A stretch of DNA of 64,000 bases from Paractinoplanes bogorensis (GTDB taxonomy: Bacteria > Actinomycetota > Actinomycetes > Mycobacteriales > Micromonosporaceae). Where the stretch lies: assembly GCF_018829635.1 (NCBI RefSeq), contig NZ_JAHKKG010000024.1, positions 16,281 through 80,280 on the forward strand, given 5' to 3'. Below are positions 45,468 through 53,420 of this stretch, one piece after another; position 1 is the stretch's first letter; the number at the start of each line of letters is the position of its first letter. The notes below the pieces were generated by a model. That model was not told the origin of the DNA and ran no database searches. It saw nothing but the letters and a program-made list of their open reading frames with translations. The translations under genes were made by a program, and so were the position numbers.

Positions 45468-46226
45468 CTATCCACCCTCCAGAACGGCGGCGCGACGCTG
45501 CGATTCGGTGAAGAACAAGACTCCGGTCAGGTCGGCGCCGCGAAGATCGGTGCCCCGCACATCGGCCCCGGTGAAGTCGGCGCGGCGCAGGTCGGCGTCG
45601 CGCAGGTCGGCCCCGATCAGCAACGCACCCCGGAAGCTCGCCCCACGCAGGTCGGCCCCGCGCATCCGGCGGCCGATCAGGTTGGCGCCGCGGTGATCCG
45701 GGCGGCCCCGGACTCCGGATCGGGCGAGCTCGCTTGCCCGCTGCAGCAGCGGATTGACCCGGCGCCGGTGCGCGTCGAGGTCGAGCGCGGTCAGTTCGGC
45801 CGGCGAGCCGGCCGCGAGGTGGTCGGTCCGGGCGAGAGCGTCCCGCAGTTTCCGATGTACGGGCGCGGCCTCGTCCAATTTCAGTGCCTCGGTGACGTAC
45901 CACATCAGCTCGTGGAGTTGCCGCATGACCGGCAGGGCGGCGAACATCGGGCCGGCATTCTCGGGTGCCGCCCGCCAGTCCCGGCCGCCGAACGTCTCCT
46001 GGGTCAGGCGCTGCCCGGCCCCGAAGCAGTCGAAGACGACGCAGCCGTGGAAGCCGCTCGCGTCCAGCCGCTCGTGGACCGTGCACCCGAAGTCGTCACC
46101 CAGATTGCGGCAGGGCGTGCCGGCCGGCTTGTTGATCGCGAAGTCGGACGATTTGGCGAAGGCCGGCGCGACGCAGCAGAGCGCGGCGCAGCGGGCGCAG
46201 TCGGCGTGGAGTTCTCGGTCACCCAT
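45468..46226 (-). CDS. Pentapeptide-repeat protein with N-terminal cysteine cluster
   Basis: A 252-residue two-part protein. The first 75 residues hold about eight cysteines (CARCAALCC, TPCRNLGDDFGCTVHERL, GCVVFDCFGAG), resembling YkgJ-type metal- or cluster-binding proteins. The C-terminal 75 residues are A(D/N)LxG(A/R)-type pentapeptide repeats that would form a right-handed beta helix. Function is unknown. A G-rich Shine-Dalgarno abuts the ATG. Confidence 0.8.
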   Translation of the reverse strand: MGDRELHADCARCAALCCVAPAFAKSSDFAINKPAGTPCRNLGDDFGCTVHERLDASGFHGCVVFDCFGAGQRLTQETFGGRDWRAAPENAGPMFAALPVMRQLHELMWYVTEALKLDEAAPVHRKLRDALARTDHLAAGSPAELTALDLDAHRRRVNPLLQRASELARSGVRGRPDHRGANLIGRRMRGADLRGASFRGALLIGADLRDADLRRADFTGADVRGTDLRGADLTGVLFFTESQRRAAVLEGG

Positions 46227-46528
46227 CTCCCCCCAATTGTCGCAGATCGTCGGTGGATCATGAACACCAGGCGAAAGAACCGTCACGGCATACAACTATT
46301 TCCTAACGGTTCACCCGAGCCCCACCGGCAACCATTCTTTCGTCCTGCGTGACTGGCTAATCACACACCGCGACACATGCTGCTCGCACGAACCGGACCT
46401 GCGGAAAGTCTGCGGATAAATCGCCCGCACTCATCGAAGGACGGCATCCTCGCCATTGCCCCGACGGTTGTCCGCAATTGTCCTACCGGGCCATCCGGCG
46501 ACCCGTGGATATCACTACACTGCTGCGA
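46227..46528. other. Intergenic region between divergent genes
   Basis: No gene is supported. The right end contains TACACT 7 nt before the next ATG. The GC content drops around 46260-46350, which may hold the promoter of the pentapeptide gene. No further structure was recognised. Confidence 0.5.
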
Positions 46529-47599
46529 ATGATCTCCAGGCTCGTGACCAAGGCCGTCGTGATCGGGGTCGCGGCGACGTTCGCCATTGCCGCTCCCGCC
46601 TCCGCCGCCGCCACCCCCACGCTTACCGGTCCGGAAGAAGTCGTCGGTTACGGCGAGTTCACCATGACCGGCACCGCCGACCCGGGCACCACGGTTGACC
46701 TCTGGGAGACCGCGATCGGCTGGAACGACATGCAGCGCGCCCGCGACTGGGCGACCGACAACGGCTATGTCTCGGCCACGGCCGACGCGGCCGGCAAGTT
46801 CACGATCAGGCGCTACCTCGACTCCGGCTTCTACTTCGAGGTCCGCCAGGGCAGCGTCAAGTCCGCCCGTTACACGGTCTACAGCCGGATCAAGGCCGAC
46901 TTCTGGGTCGACCGGGCCACCGCGGCCGGCACCGGCGTCGCCGGCATCAGCGTCAGCCCCAACCAGCCCGGCCTCGACGTGCAGGTTCAGCGTAAGTCGG
47001 GCAGCAGCTGGGTCAACGTGACCACGATGCAGACCGGCGAAGACTCGGTCACCAAAACCATCACCGGTCAGCCCGGCGGCGACCAGACCTTCCGGGCCGT
47101 CGTCAGCGGCGACACCTCGCAGGGCGTGCGCGGCACCACCTCGTCCGAGCAGACGCAGTGGATCGCGGGCGGCTCGACGCCGACCAACCCGCCGACCACG
47201 CCTCCGGCGGGCACCCCGGGCATCGGCTCGGTCCAGTTCACCAAGATCCAGTACGACGCCCCCGGCACCGACTCGGGCAGCAACGGCAGCCTGAACACCG
47301 AGTGGGCCAAGCTGACCAACACCACCAAGTCCACCATCAACATCAAGGGGTGGACGGTCCGCGACCAGCAGAAGATCATCTACACCTTCGGCAGCTACAA
47401 CCTGGGCGCCGGCGCGTCGCTGTTCATCCGCAGCGGTAAGGGCGTCAACTCGGGCAACCAGCTGTACTGGGGTCGCGCGGGCCAGGTCGGCTACGTCTGG
47501 AACAACACCGGCGAGACCGCCTACCTGAAGAACCCGGCCGGCACCAACATCGACACCTGCAAATGGACGACGGTGTCGCCCGGCTACACGAACTGCTGA
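46529..47599 (+). CDS. Secreted lamin-tail-domain protein
   Basis: A 356-residue exported protein with a signal peptide (about 1-29, ending AAPASAA), a beta-rich central part, a Thr/Pro linker near 215-228 and a C-terminal lamin-tail (LTD) domain. The LTD shows NTEWAKLTNTTKSTINIKGW and TCKWTTVSPGYTNC. LTDs of bacterial exoproteins often accompany nucleases or adhesins, but no catalytic domain is seen here. TACACT 7 nt before the ATG suggests leaderless expression; a perfect terminator follows. Confidence 0.8.
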   Translation: MISRLVTKAVVIGVAATFAIAAPASAAATPTLTGPEEVVGYGEFTMTGTADPGTTVDLWETAIGWNDMQRARDWATDNGYVSATADAAGKFTIRRYLDSGFYFEVRQGSVKSARYTVYSRIKADFWVDRATAAGTGVAGISVSPNQPGLDVQVQRKSGSSWVNVTTMQTGEDSVTKTITGQPGGDQTFRAVVSGDTSQGVRGTTSSEQTQWIAGGSTPTNPPTTPPAGTPGIGSVQFTKIQYDAPGTDSGSNGSLNTEWAKLTNTTKSTINIKGWTVRDQQKIIYTFGSYNLGAGASLFIRSGKGVNSGNQLYWGRAGQVGYVWNNTGETAYLKNPAGTNIDTCKWTTVSPGYTNC

Positions 47600-47612
47600 T
47601 CCCCTTTCCGTC

Positions 47613-47649
47613 ACAGAAGCCCGGTTCCCCTGCGGAACCGGGCTTCTGT
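47613..47649 (+). terminator. Strong terminator after the lamin-tail gene
   Basis: A perfect 16-bp stem (ACAGAAGCCCGGTTCC and its complement) with a 5-nt loop. The distal arm reaches the last base of the convergent TetR stop codon, so it may serve both genes. Confidence 0.85.
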
Positions 47650-48203
47650 CATGTCAGGCCGGCCGCGCCCAGCAGCGTCTCGGCCATCCGGACGCCCTCG
47701 CCGTCCAGCCCGTCGCCGTGCATCACGGCCCACGCGCTCGCCCCGTCGAAGGTCATGGTCAGCTGCCGGGCCAGTCGCTCGGGGTCGGCCACCCCACCTG
47801 CCGTCGCCTCGTGCCGGAAGAACTCGGTGAGCCCCTCCTTGTAGCGCCGCGCCACCGCCCGGGCCGGGTGGCCGGGCTCCTTGATCTCGATCGAGGTGGC
47901 CACGAACGGGCAGCCGTGGAAGCCGGGCCGCCCGGCCACCTCGTCGAGCACCCGGAAGACGTGCAGGATGCGCTCGCGCGGGGTCTCGCCGGTGTCACCG
48001 GCGGGCAGCAGGCTCGCGTTGAAGCCGGGCCCGATCCGCTCGAGACTGGCCGCGATCACCTCGTCCTTGCTGCCGAAGAGCTGGTACATCGACCGCTTGG
48101 ACACACCGGCGGCCCGGGTCAGCGCCTCGACCCCTACGCTGAGGCCTTCGCGATAGAAGAGGTCGGCCGCCGCGTCGAGCAACCGTTCCCGGGTGTCGGT
48201 CAT
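47649..48203 (-). CDS. TetR-family regulator of the adjacent SDR gene
   Basis: A 184-residue repressor with an HTH (LLDAAADLFYREGLSVGVEA, then GVSKRSMYQLFGSKDEV) and a TetR_C-type effector domain with CPFVATSIEI. It is divergent from a short-chain dehydrogenase, and three copies of one 14-bp palindrome fill the space between. This is strong evidence for mutual regulation. The ligand is unknown. Confidence 0.9.
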   Translation of the reverse strand: MTDTRERLLDAAADLFYREGLSVGVEALTRAAGVSKRSMYQLFGSKDEVIAASLERIGPGFNASLLPAGDTGETPRERILHVFRVLDEVAGRPGFHGCPFVATSIEIKEPGHPARAVARRYKEGLTEFFRHEATAGGVADPERLARQLTMTFDGASAWAVMHGDGLDGEGVRMAETLLGAAGLT

Positions 48204-48225
48204 AACACCAGACTACCCGGTCTGG

Positions 48226-48305
48226 AAACTGATCGGTTTCCTCGGTCACATCCCCTTGGCACTCGAAAACTGATCGGTTTACCTTCAAACAAAACCGATC
48301 AGTTT
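48226..48305. promoter_or_regulatory. Triple TetR operator
   Basis: AAACTGATCGGTTT occurs at 48226-48239 and 48267-48280, and its exact reverse complement AAACCGATCAGTTT at 48292-48305. A further inverted repeat CCAGAC-N6-GTCTGG lies at 48208-48225. Spacings of 41 and 25 bp place the first two sites on about the same helix face. Confidence 0.85.
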
Positions 48306-48329
48306 CCCGTACGGGGAAAGGGTGTTCCC

Positions 48330-49016
48330 ATGACCACGATCAAGGACTCGGTCGTCCTCGTCACCGGTGGAAGTCGCGGCATCGGCAAGGCGCTCGTCGA
48401 GGAGTTGTTCCAGCGCGGGGCGGCCAAGGTCTACGCCACCGCCCGCGACCCCCGGACCGTCACGCACCCCGACGCGATCCCGCTGCGACTGGAGGTCACC
48501 GACGAGGATTCGATCGCTGCGGCCGCCGCCGTGGCCTCCGACGTCACCATCCTGATCAACAACGCGGGCGCGGCGGCCGGTGCGTCGTATCTCGAGTCAC
48601 CGCTCGCCGACGTACGGCGCGATCTGGAGACCAACTTCTACGGCCCGCTCCTGGTCACCCGGGCGTTCGTACCGGTGATCAAGCACCTGCTCAACGTGCA
48701 CTCGGCGCTGTCCTGGCTGGCCGACGGCGGCCCGTACAGCGCCTCCAAGGCGGCGCTGTGGTCGCAGACCAACTCGCTGCGACTCCAGCTGCGCGAGCGG
48801 GGCATCAAGGTGACCGGCCTGCACGTCGCGTACGTGGACACCGACATGACAGCCCGGATCACCGCACCCAAGGTCAATGCGGTCGACGTGGCCGCGGCCG
48901 CCCTCGACGGCATCGAATCGGACGCGTACGAGGTGCTGGCCGACGACGTCAGCCGCCAGGTGAAAGCGGGCCTCGCCGGAGATTTGACGCTGCTTTATCC
49001 ACAGCTCACCGCCTGA
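48330..49016 (+). CDS. Short-chain dehydrogenase/reductase
   Basis: A 228-residue classical SDR. TGGSRGIG is the cofactor motif at about residues 12-19, NNAGAAAG follows near 76, and the catalytic set is Ser in NVHSALSW and YSASK. The segment before the serine (PVIKHLLNVHS) is a few residues shorter than usual. NADP preference is likely from the ATARDP region. It is divergent from, and presumably repressed by, the TetR gene; AAAGG lies 8 nt before the ATG. Confidence 0.88.
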   Translation: MTTIKDSVVLVTGGSRGIGKALVEELFQRGAAKVYATARDPRTVTHPDAIPLRLEVTDEDSIAAAAAVASDVTILINNAGAAAGASYLESPLADVRRDLETNFYGPLLVTRAFVPVIKHLLNVHSALSWLADGGPYSASKAALWSQTNSLRLQLRERGIKVTGLHVAYVDTDMTARITAPKVNAVDVAAAALDGIESDAYEVLADDVSRQVKAGLAGDLTLLYPQLTA

Positions 49017-49055
49017 CCCCGGTTTTTGTCAGGGGCCGTTGCTAGGGTCTCGCCC

Positions 49056-49976
49056 GTGACGATCAGTTCGAAGATCAGCACGTTCGCCGGCCTGCCGATC
49101 GTGGCCTGGGATGCGGACGAGACCCCCGACGACCCCACCGCCGTCGCGTGGCGGCTCGAGCTCGAAGAGTTCGACGCCTCCGAGGCGGAGTTCGAGGCCG
49201 CCCTCGAGGCCCTGCTGAAACGCACCGGCGAGGGCGGCCCGGTCGCGCTGATCGTCGGCGAGTGGGGCGAGTCCTACGAGCGCACCATGCCCCGAGATCT
49301 GCTGGTGCGCAACGCTCCCCGGCTGAGCCGGCTGCGCTCGCTGTTCGCCGCCGAGCTCACCTTCGAGCAGTGCGAGATCTCCTGGATCAAGCAGACCGAC
49401 ATCACGCCCCTGCTCGAGGCGTTCCCGCAGCTCGAGCGCCTGTGGGTGCGCGGCGCCGAGGGTCTCGAGCTCAAGCCGGTGCGTCACGAGGCCCTGCGCG
49501 AGCTGGCCTTCGAGTCGGGCGGCCTGCCCGCCGAGATCGTCCGCGCCGTCGCCGCCTGCGACTTCCCGGCCCTGACCCACCTCGAGCTGTGGCTGGGCGT
49601 CGACAACTACGGCGGCGACGCCCGCGCCGACGACCTGGCCCCGATCCTCTCGGGCCGCTCCCTGCCCGCGCTGACGTCGCTGGCCATCCGCAACGCCGAG
49701 ATCGCCGACGAGGTCGCCGAGGCCCTGGCCGCCGCCCCGGTCGTGGCGCGGCTGACCCGCCTCGACCTGTCGATGGGCGCCCTGTCCGAAACCGGCGCCG
49801 AGGCCCTGCTGGCCGGTCAGCCGCTGACCCACCTCGAGACCCTCGACCTGCACCACCACTTCCTGAGCGAAGACCTGGCCGCCCGCCTGGCCGACGAATT
49901 CCCCGGCGTGCGGGTCGACGTCAGCGACCGCCAAGAGGAAGAGGAGTGGGGCCGCTACACCGCGGTGTCCGAGTGA
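49056..49976 (+). CDS. STM4015 family leucine-rich protein
   Basis: A 306-residue protein whose C-terminal two thirds are leucine-rich repeats (LTHLELWLGVDNYGG, LTSLAIRNAEI, LTRLDLSMGAL, LETLDLHHHFL). The first part is FAGLPIVAWD and the diagnostic CEISWIKQTDITPLLEAFPQ region. It is the first gene of a five-gene set conserved from Salmonella (STM4011-4015) to actinobacteria; function is unknown. TAGGGT lies 7 nt before the GTG start. It overlaps the next gene by 4 nt (GTGA). A scaffold or substrate role is only a guess. Confidence 0.88.
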   Translation: MTISSKISTFAGLPIVAWDADETPDDPTAVAWRLELEEFDASEAEFEAALEALLKRTGEGGPVALIVGEWGESYERTMPRDLLVRNAPRLSRLRSLFAAELTFEQCEISWIKQTDITPLLEAFPQLERLWVRGAEGLELKPVRHEALRELAFESGGLPAEIVRAVAACDFPALTHLELWLGVDNYGGDARADDLAPILSGRSLPALTSLAIRNAEIADEVAEALAAAPVVARLTRLDLSMGALSETGAEALLAGQPLTHLETLDLHHHFLSEDLAARLADEFPGVRVDVSDRQEEEEWGRYTAVSE

Positions 49977-51331
49977 TACGCCTGGCCATCGTCGGCAACC
50001 CGGCCAACCGCCGGGTTGCCCTGGCCGCGGCCGCCGCCGAACGAGCCGGCCTGCCCCCACCCACGATCTACCCCTGGCGCGGCATCCTGACCGGCGGCCC
50101 GATACCCGGCCTCGGCGAGACCGTACGCATCGACTCCCCCGGTGAAGACGCCGACGTCGACCAACTGCTCCGATTCCTGGGCCACGCAGCGCCGGCCACC
50201 TCCGCGCGTGCGGGCTCTCCTACGCCGGCGCGGGCTGACTCTCCCTCGACTGCGCGTGCTGACTCTCTCTCGCCGGCCCGAGCTGACTTTCCGTCGACTG
50301 CGCGTGCGGGCACTTCCTTGCCGGCGCCCGCCGACCTTCCCTCGACTGCGCGTGCGGGCACTTCCTTGCCGGCGCGGGCTGACTCTCCCTCGTCTGCGCG
50401 TGTGGGCGCTTCCTTGTCGGCGCCTGCGGAGCTTCCCTCGCCTGCCCGCGCCGGCGAGATCGTCGGGGGTGCGGATGCCTATGCGGGGCTGGCTGTGGCG
50501 TTGGCGCGCGTGGCGGCCGGTGGTGGGCGGCTGCTCAATCCGGTCGGCGACATTCTGACGATGAACGACAAACGGCGTTGCCACGCGCTGCTGGTGGAGG
50601 CGGGTGTTCCGGTGCCGCCCGCGCTGCCCGACGTGGGCTCCTACGTGGATCTTCGGGCCGCCATGACGGCGTACGGGTGGGGAAGGGTCTTTGTGAAACC
50701 GGCCCACGGCTCTTCGGCCTCGGGCGTGATCGCGCTGGCCGTCTCGGGGTCTCGGGTCATGGCGGTGACCTCGGTCGAGATCGGGACGGACGGGCGTCTC
50801 TACAACAATTTGCGTGTTCGCCGCTATGACGACGAGGCCACGGTCGCCGGGATCGTCGACCGGCTCGCGCCCGACGGACTGCACGTGGAGCGCTGGTTTC
50901 CCAAGGCGGGGCTGGGCGATCGCGTGCTCGATCTGCGCGTTGTGGTGATCGCCGGCGAGCCGTCGCACGTCGTCGCTCGCACCAGCCGGACGCCGCTGAC
51001 CAACCTGCACCTGGGCAACGCCCGGGGTGACGTGGCCGCCGTGCGCGCCGCGGCCGGGCCCGCCGCGTGGGGCAACGCCATGCAGACCTGTGTCGCGGTC
51101 GCGCGGTGCTTCCCGCGCAGCCTGCACGTCGGCGTCGACCTGATGTTCCGCGCGGGCTGGCGTACCCACGCCGTGGCCGAGGTCAACGCCTTCGGCGACC
51201 TGCTCCCGGGTGTGCTCGCGCCGACCGGCAACGACGGCGCCGGTTCGGCCGGGCTCGACACCTACGAGGCCGAAATCGCCGCGCTGCTCGACGGGCGCTA
51301 TGCCAATTGGGCCGGCTCGTGCGTGCGTTGA
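49973..51331 (+). CDS. STM4014 family ATP-grasp-like protein with repeat insertion
   Basis: A 452-residue protein. The N-terminus IRLAIVGNPANRRVALA is a pre-ATP-grasp fold; an Ala/Pro/Ser repeat (about residues 76-160) follows. The rest shows ATP-grasp traits: NDKRRCHALLVEAGVPVPP, RVFVKPAHGSSASGVIAL, DLRVVVIAGEPSHVVAR and VAEVNAFGDLLPG (metal-binding Glu/Asn). It probably forms an amide or ester bond to a carboxylate; the substrate is unknown. The repeat insertion is absent from typical ATP-grasp folds and seems peculiar to this strain or lineage. Confidence 0.85.
   Translation: MIRLAIVGNPANRRVALAAAAAERAGLPPPTIYPWRGILTGGPIPGLGETVRIDSPGEDADVDQLLRFLGHAAPATSARAGSPTPARADSPSTARADSLSPARADFPSTARAGTSLPAPADLPSTARAGTSLPARADSPSSARVGASLSAPAELPSPARAGEIVGGADAYAGLAVALARVAAGGGRLLNPVGDILTMNDKRRCHALLVEAGVPVPPALPDVGSYVDLRAAMTAYGWGRVFVKPAHGSSASGVIALAVSGSRVMAVTSVEIGTDGRLYNNLRVRRYDDEATVAGIVDRLAPDGLHVERWFPKAGLGDRVLDLRVVVIAGEPSHVVARTSRTPLTNLHLGNARGDVAAVRAAAGPAAWGNAMQTCVAVARCFPRSLHVGVDLMFRAGWRTHAVAEVNAFGDLLPGVLAPTGNDGAGSAGLDTYEAEIAALLDGRYANWAGSCVR
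50200..50453. repeat. 48-bp in-frame tandem repeat inside STM4014
   Basis: Units recur with a 48-bp period (TCGACTGCGCGTGC-type marks at 50246, 50294 and 50342, and a variant at 50390), encoding about four and a half copies of a 16-residue STARAGTSLPAPADLP-like unit. Two adjacent copies are nearly identical over more than 35 bp, indicating recent expansion. Length is a multiple of three, so the frame is kept. Confidence 0.88.
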
Positions 51332-52119
51332 TCCCGAGCCACGACCTGCTCTTCGTCACGCTCGACACGCTGCGCTACGACGTCGCGGTGGCCGAGATGG
51401 CGGCCGGGCGCACGCCGACGCTCGAGAAGCACCTGCCGGACGGCCGGTGGGAGCGCCGGCACACGCCGGCCAGCTTCACCTATGCGGCGCACCACGCGTT
51501 CTTCGCCGGGTTCCTGCCCACGCCGGTCACGCCGGGGCCGCACGAGCGCCTGTTCGCGGCCCGGTTCGCGGGCAGCGAGACGAGCGGACCCACGACCTAC
51601 GTCTTCGACGCGGCCGATCTGCCCGGTGGACTCGCCGCCGACGGCTATCACACTGTGTGCCTGGGTGGCGTGGGCTTCTTCAATCCGGGGGCACCGCTCG
51701 GGCGGGTGCTGCCGGGATTGTTCGCGGAATCGCACTGGGAGCCCGCCTTCGGCGTGACCGCGCCCGACGGCCTCGGTGCCCAGATCGAGCGGCTCGACTC
51801 CATCGTCGCGGGCCTGCCGGCGACGCGCCCGCTGTTCACCTTCGTCAACGTGTCCGCGCTGCACCAGCCCAACCAGCACTACCTGTCCCCGGCCGGCCAC
51901 CACGACGACCTGACCAGCCACGCGGCGGCTCTGCGCTATGTGGACGGCCGGCTGGAAGATCTCTTCTCGCTCGTCACGAGCCGCGGGCGCCCGTGTCTCG
52001 TGATCATCTGCTCGGACCACGGCACGCTCTACGGCGAAGACGGCCACGTCGGCCATCGCGTCGCCCACGAGGCGGTCTGGACAGTTCCCTACAGCCACTT
52101 CGTTCTGGAACCGCGATGA
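51319..52119 (+). CDS. STM4013/SEN3800 family sulfatase-like hydrolase
   Basis: A 266-residue protein of the alkaline phosphatase superfamily. An N-terminal LLFVTLDTLRYDVA holds the metal-binding Asp, TYAAHHAFFAGFLP follows, and CSDHGTLYGEDGHVGHR holds the C-terminal Asp-His metal site. The sulfatase CxPSR formylglycine motif is absent, so phosphatase or phosphodiester activity is as likely as sulfatase. GTG 51319 (13-bp overlap) or TTG 51328 (TTGA overlap) is the start. It overlaps the next gene by 4 nt. Confidence 0.85.
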   Translation: MRALIPSHDLLFVTLDTLRYDVAVAEMAAGRTPTLEKHLPDGRWERRHTPASFTYAAHHAFFAGFLPTPVTPGPHERLFAARFAGSETSGPTTYVFDAADLPGGLAADGYHTVCLGGVGFFNPGAPLGRVLPGLFAESHWEPAFGVTAPDGLGAQIERLDSIVAGLPATRPLFTFVNVSALHQPNQHYLSPAGHHDDLTSHAAALRYVDGRLEDLFSLVTSRGRPCLVIICSDHGTLYGEDGHVGHRVAHEAVWTVPYSHFVLEPR

Positions 52120-53420
52120 AGCTCGACGAATCCCCTTACCAGGGTTATCTGTACGCCTACCCGCACAAGACCGCGTATCGGCGACTGGAACCGAGGCGCC
52201 CGCTCCGCGAGGTGTGGGCCGGCGAACGGCAGGACGCCCTTTTCGGGTACGTGCATCTGCCGTTCTGTGAGATGCGATGCGGGTTCTGCAACCTCTTCAC
52301 CCGAGCCAATCCGCCCGCCGAGCAGGTAACCGAATACCTGGCGCAATTGCGGCGGCAGGCTACGGCCGTACGGGAAAGCCTGTCCCCGGAGGCGGAATTC
52401 GCCCAGCTCGCGATCGGTGGGGGCACGCCGACCTATCTCACCGCGCCCGAGTTGGAGACGCTGTTCGAGATCGTCGCGCTGGCTTTCGGCGAGGGCACCC
52501 GGCCGCTTTCGGTCGAGACGTCGCCCGCCACCGCGACCACCGATCGGCTCGCCGTTCTGAAACAGCGCGGCACGACCCGGATCAGCATGGGTGTGCAGAG
52601 CTTTCTCGACAGCGAGGCGCACGCGGCCGGACGCCCGCAACGGCTCAGCGAGGTGATGGGCGCGCTCGAGATAATTCGTACGGCGGACGTTCCCGTGCTC
52701 AATGTGGACCTGATCTACGGCATCGACGGGCAGACCGCCGCTACCTGGCAACATTCGCTCGACGAGGCGCTGAAATGGCGGCCCGAGGAGCTCTATCTCT
52801 ACCCGCTCTATGTGCGACCGCTCACCGGGCTCGGCCGCCGGACGCACAGTCGCGACGGCTGGGACCGGCAGCGACAGGAGCTCTATCGGCAGGCGGTCGA
52901 GGTTCTGACCGGGGCCGGCTATGTGCAGCAGTCGATGCGCCAATTCCGCCGGGCCGGTGCGCCGGTGGTCGACGGGCCCGACTACTGCTGCCAGGACGAC
53001 GGCATGGTCGGCCTGGGCTGCGGCGCGCGTTCCTACACCTCGTCACTGCACTATTCGTTCGACTACGCGGTCTCGGTCACCGAGGTGCGCGCGGTTCTCG
53101 ACGATTACCTGTCCCGGCCACAGAGCGATTTCTCGTACGCGGAAATCGGCTTCGACCTCGACCACAGCGAACAGAGGCGGCGCTGGTTGTTGAAGTCGCT
53201 GCTTCGCCGGGAGGGCATCGATCCTGTCGCTTATCGGTCGCGCTTCGGTTCGGCTCATGCCGACGATTTCCCGCAGCTCGGCGATCTGGTCGAACGCGGC
53301 TGGCTGAGCGATGACCGGTGCACGCTGACGGCCGACGGACTGGCCCAGTCGGACGCGATCGGACCGTGGCTGGTGTCCGGGCCGGTGCGTGACGCGATGG
53401 GGACGTACGTCGTCCGATGA
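52116..53420 (+). CDS. STM4012 family radical SAM protein (HemN/HemW-like)
   Basis: A 434-residue radical SAM enzyme. The cluster motif is CEMRCGFC (CxxxCxxC) near residue 52, followed by AIGGGTPTYL and DLIYGIDGQT, as in coproporphyrinogen dehydrogenase-like HemN/HemW. A C-terminal HemN-type domain ends in GWLSDDRCTLTADGL. Its place in the STM cluster argues against heme synthesis. An extra DYCCQDD pair near 290 may bind metal. It overlaps both neighbours by 4 nt. Confidence 0.9.
   Translation: MKLDESPYQGYLYAYPHKTAYRRLEPRRPLREVWAGERQDALFGYVHLPFCEMRCGFCNLFTRANPPAEQVTEYLAQLRRQATAVRESLSPEAEFAQLAIGGGTPTYLTAPELETLFEIVALAFGEGTRPLSVETSPATATTDRLAVLKQRGTTRISMGVQSFLDSEAHAAGRPQRLSEVMGALEIIRTADVPVLNVDLIYGIDGQTAATWQHSLDEALKWRPEELYLYPLYVRPLTGLGRRTHSRDGWDRQRQELYRQAVEVLTGAGYVQQSMRQFRRAGAPVVDGPDYCCQDDGMVGLGCGARSYTSSLHYSFDYAVSVTEVRAVLDDYLSRPQSDFSYAEIGFDLDHSEQRRRWLLKSLLRREGIDPVAYRSRFGSAHADDFPQLGDLVERGWLSDDRCTLTADGLAQSDAIGPWLVSGPVRDAMGTYVVR

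Noticed and set aside
52116..53420. Coproporphyrinogen dehydrogenase (hemN) for heme synthesis
   Set aside because: The motif set fits HemN/HemW-like proteins in general, but coupling to the STM4011-4015 set and the absence of heme genes argue for a different role.
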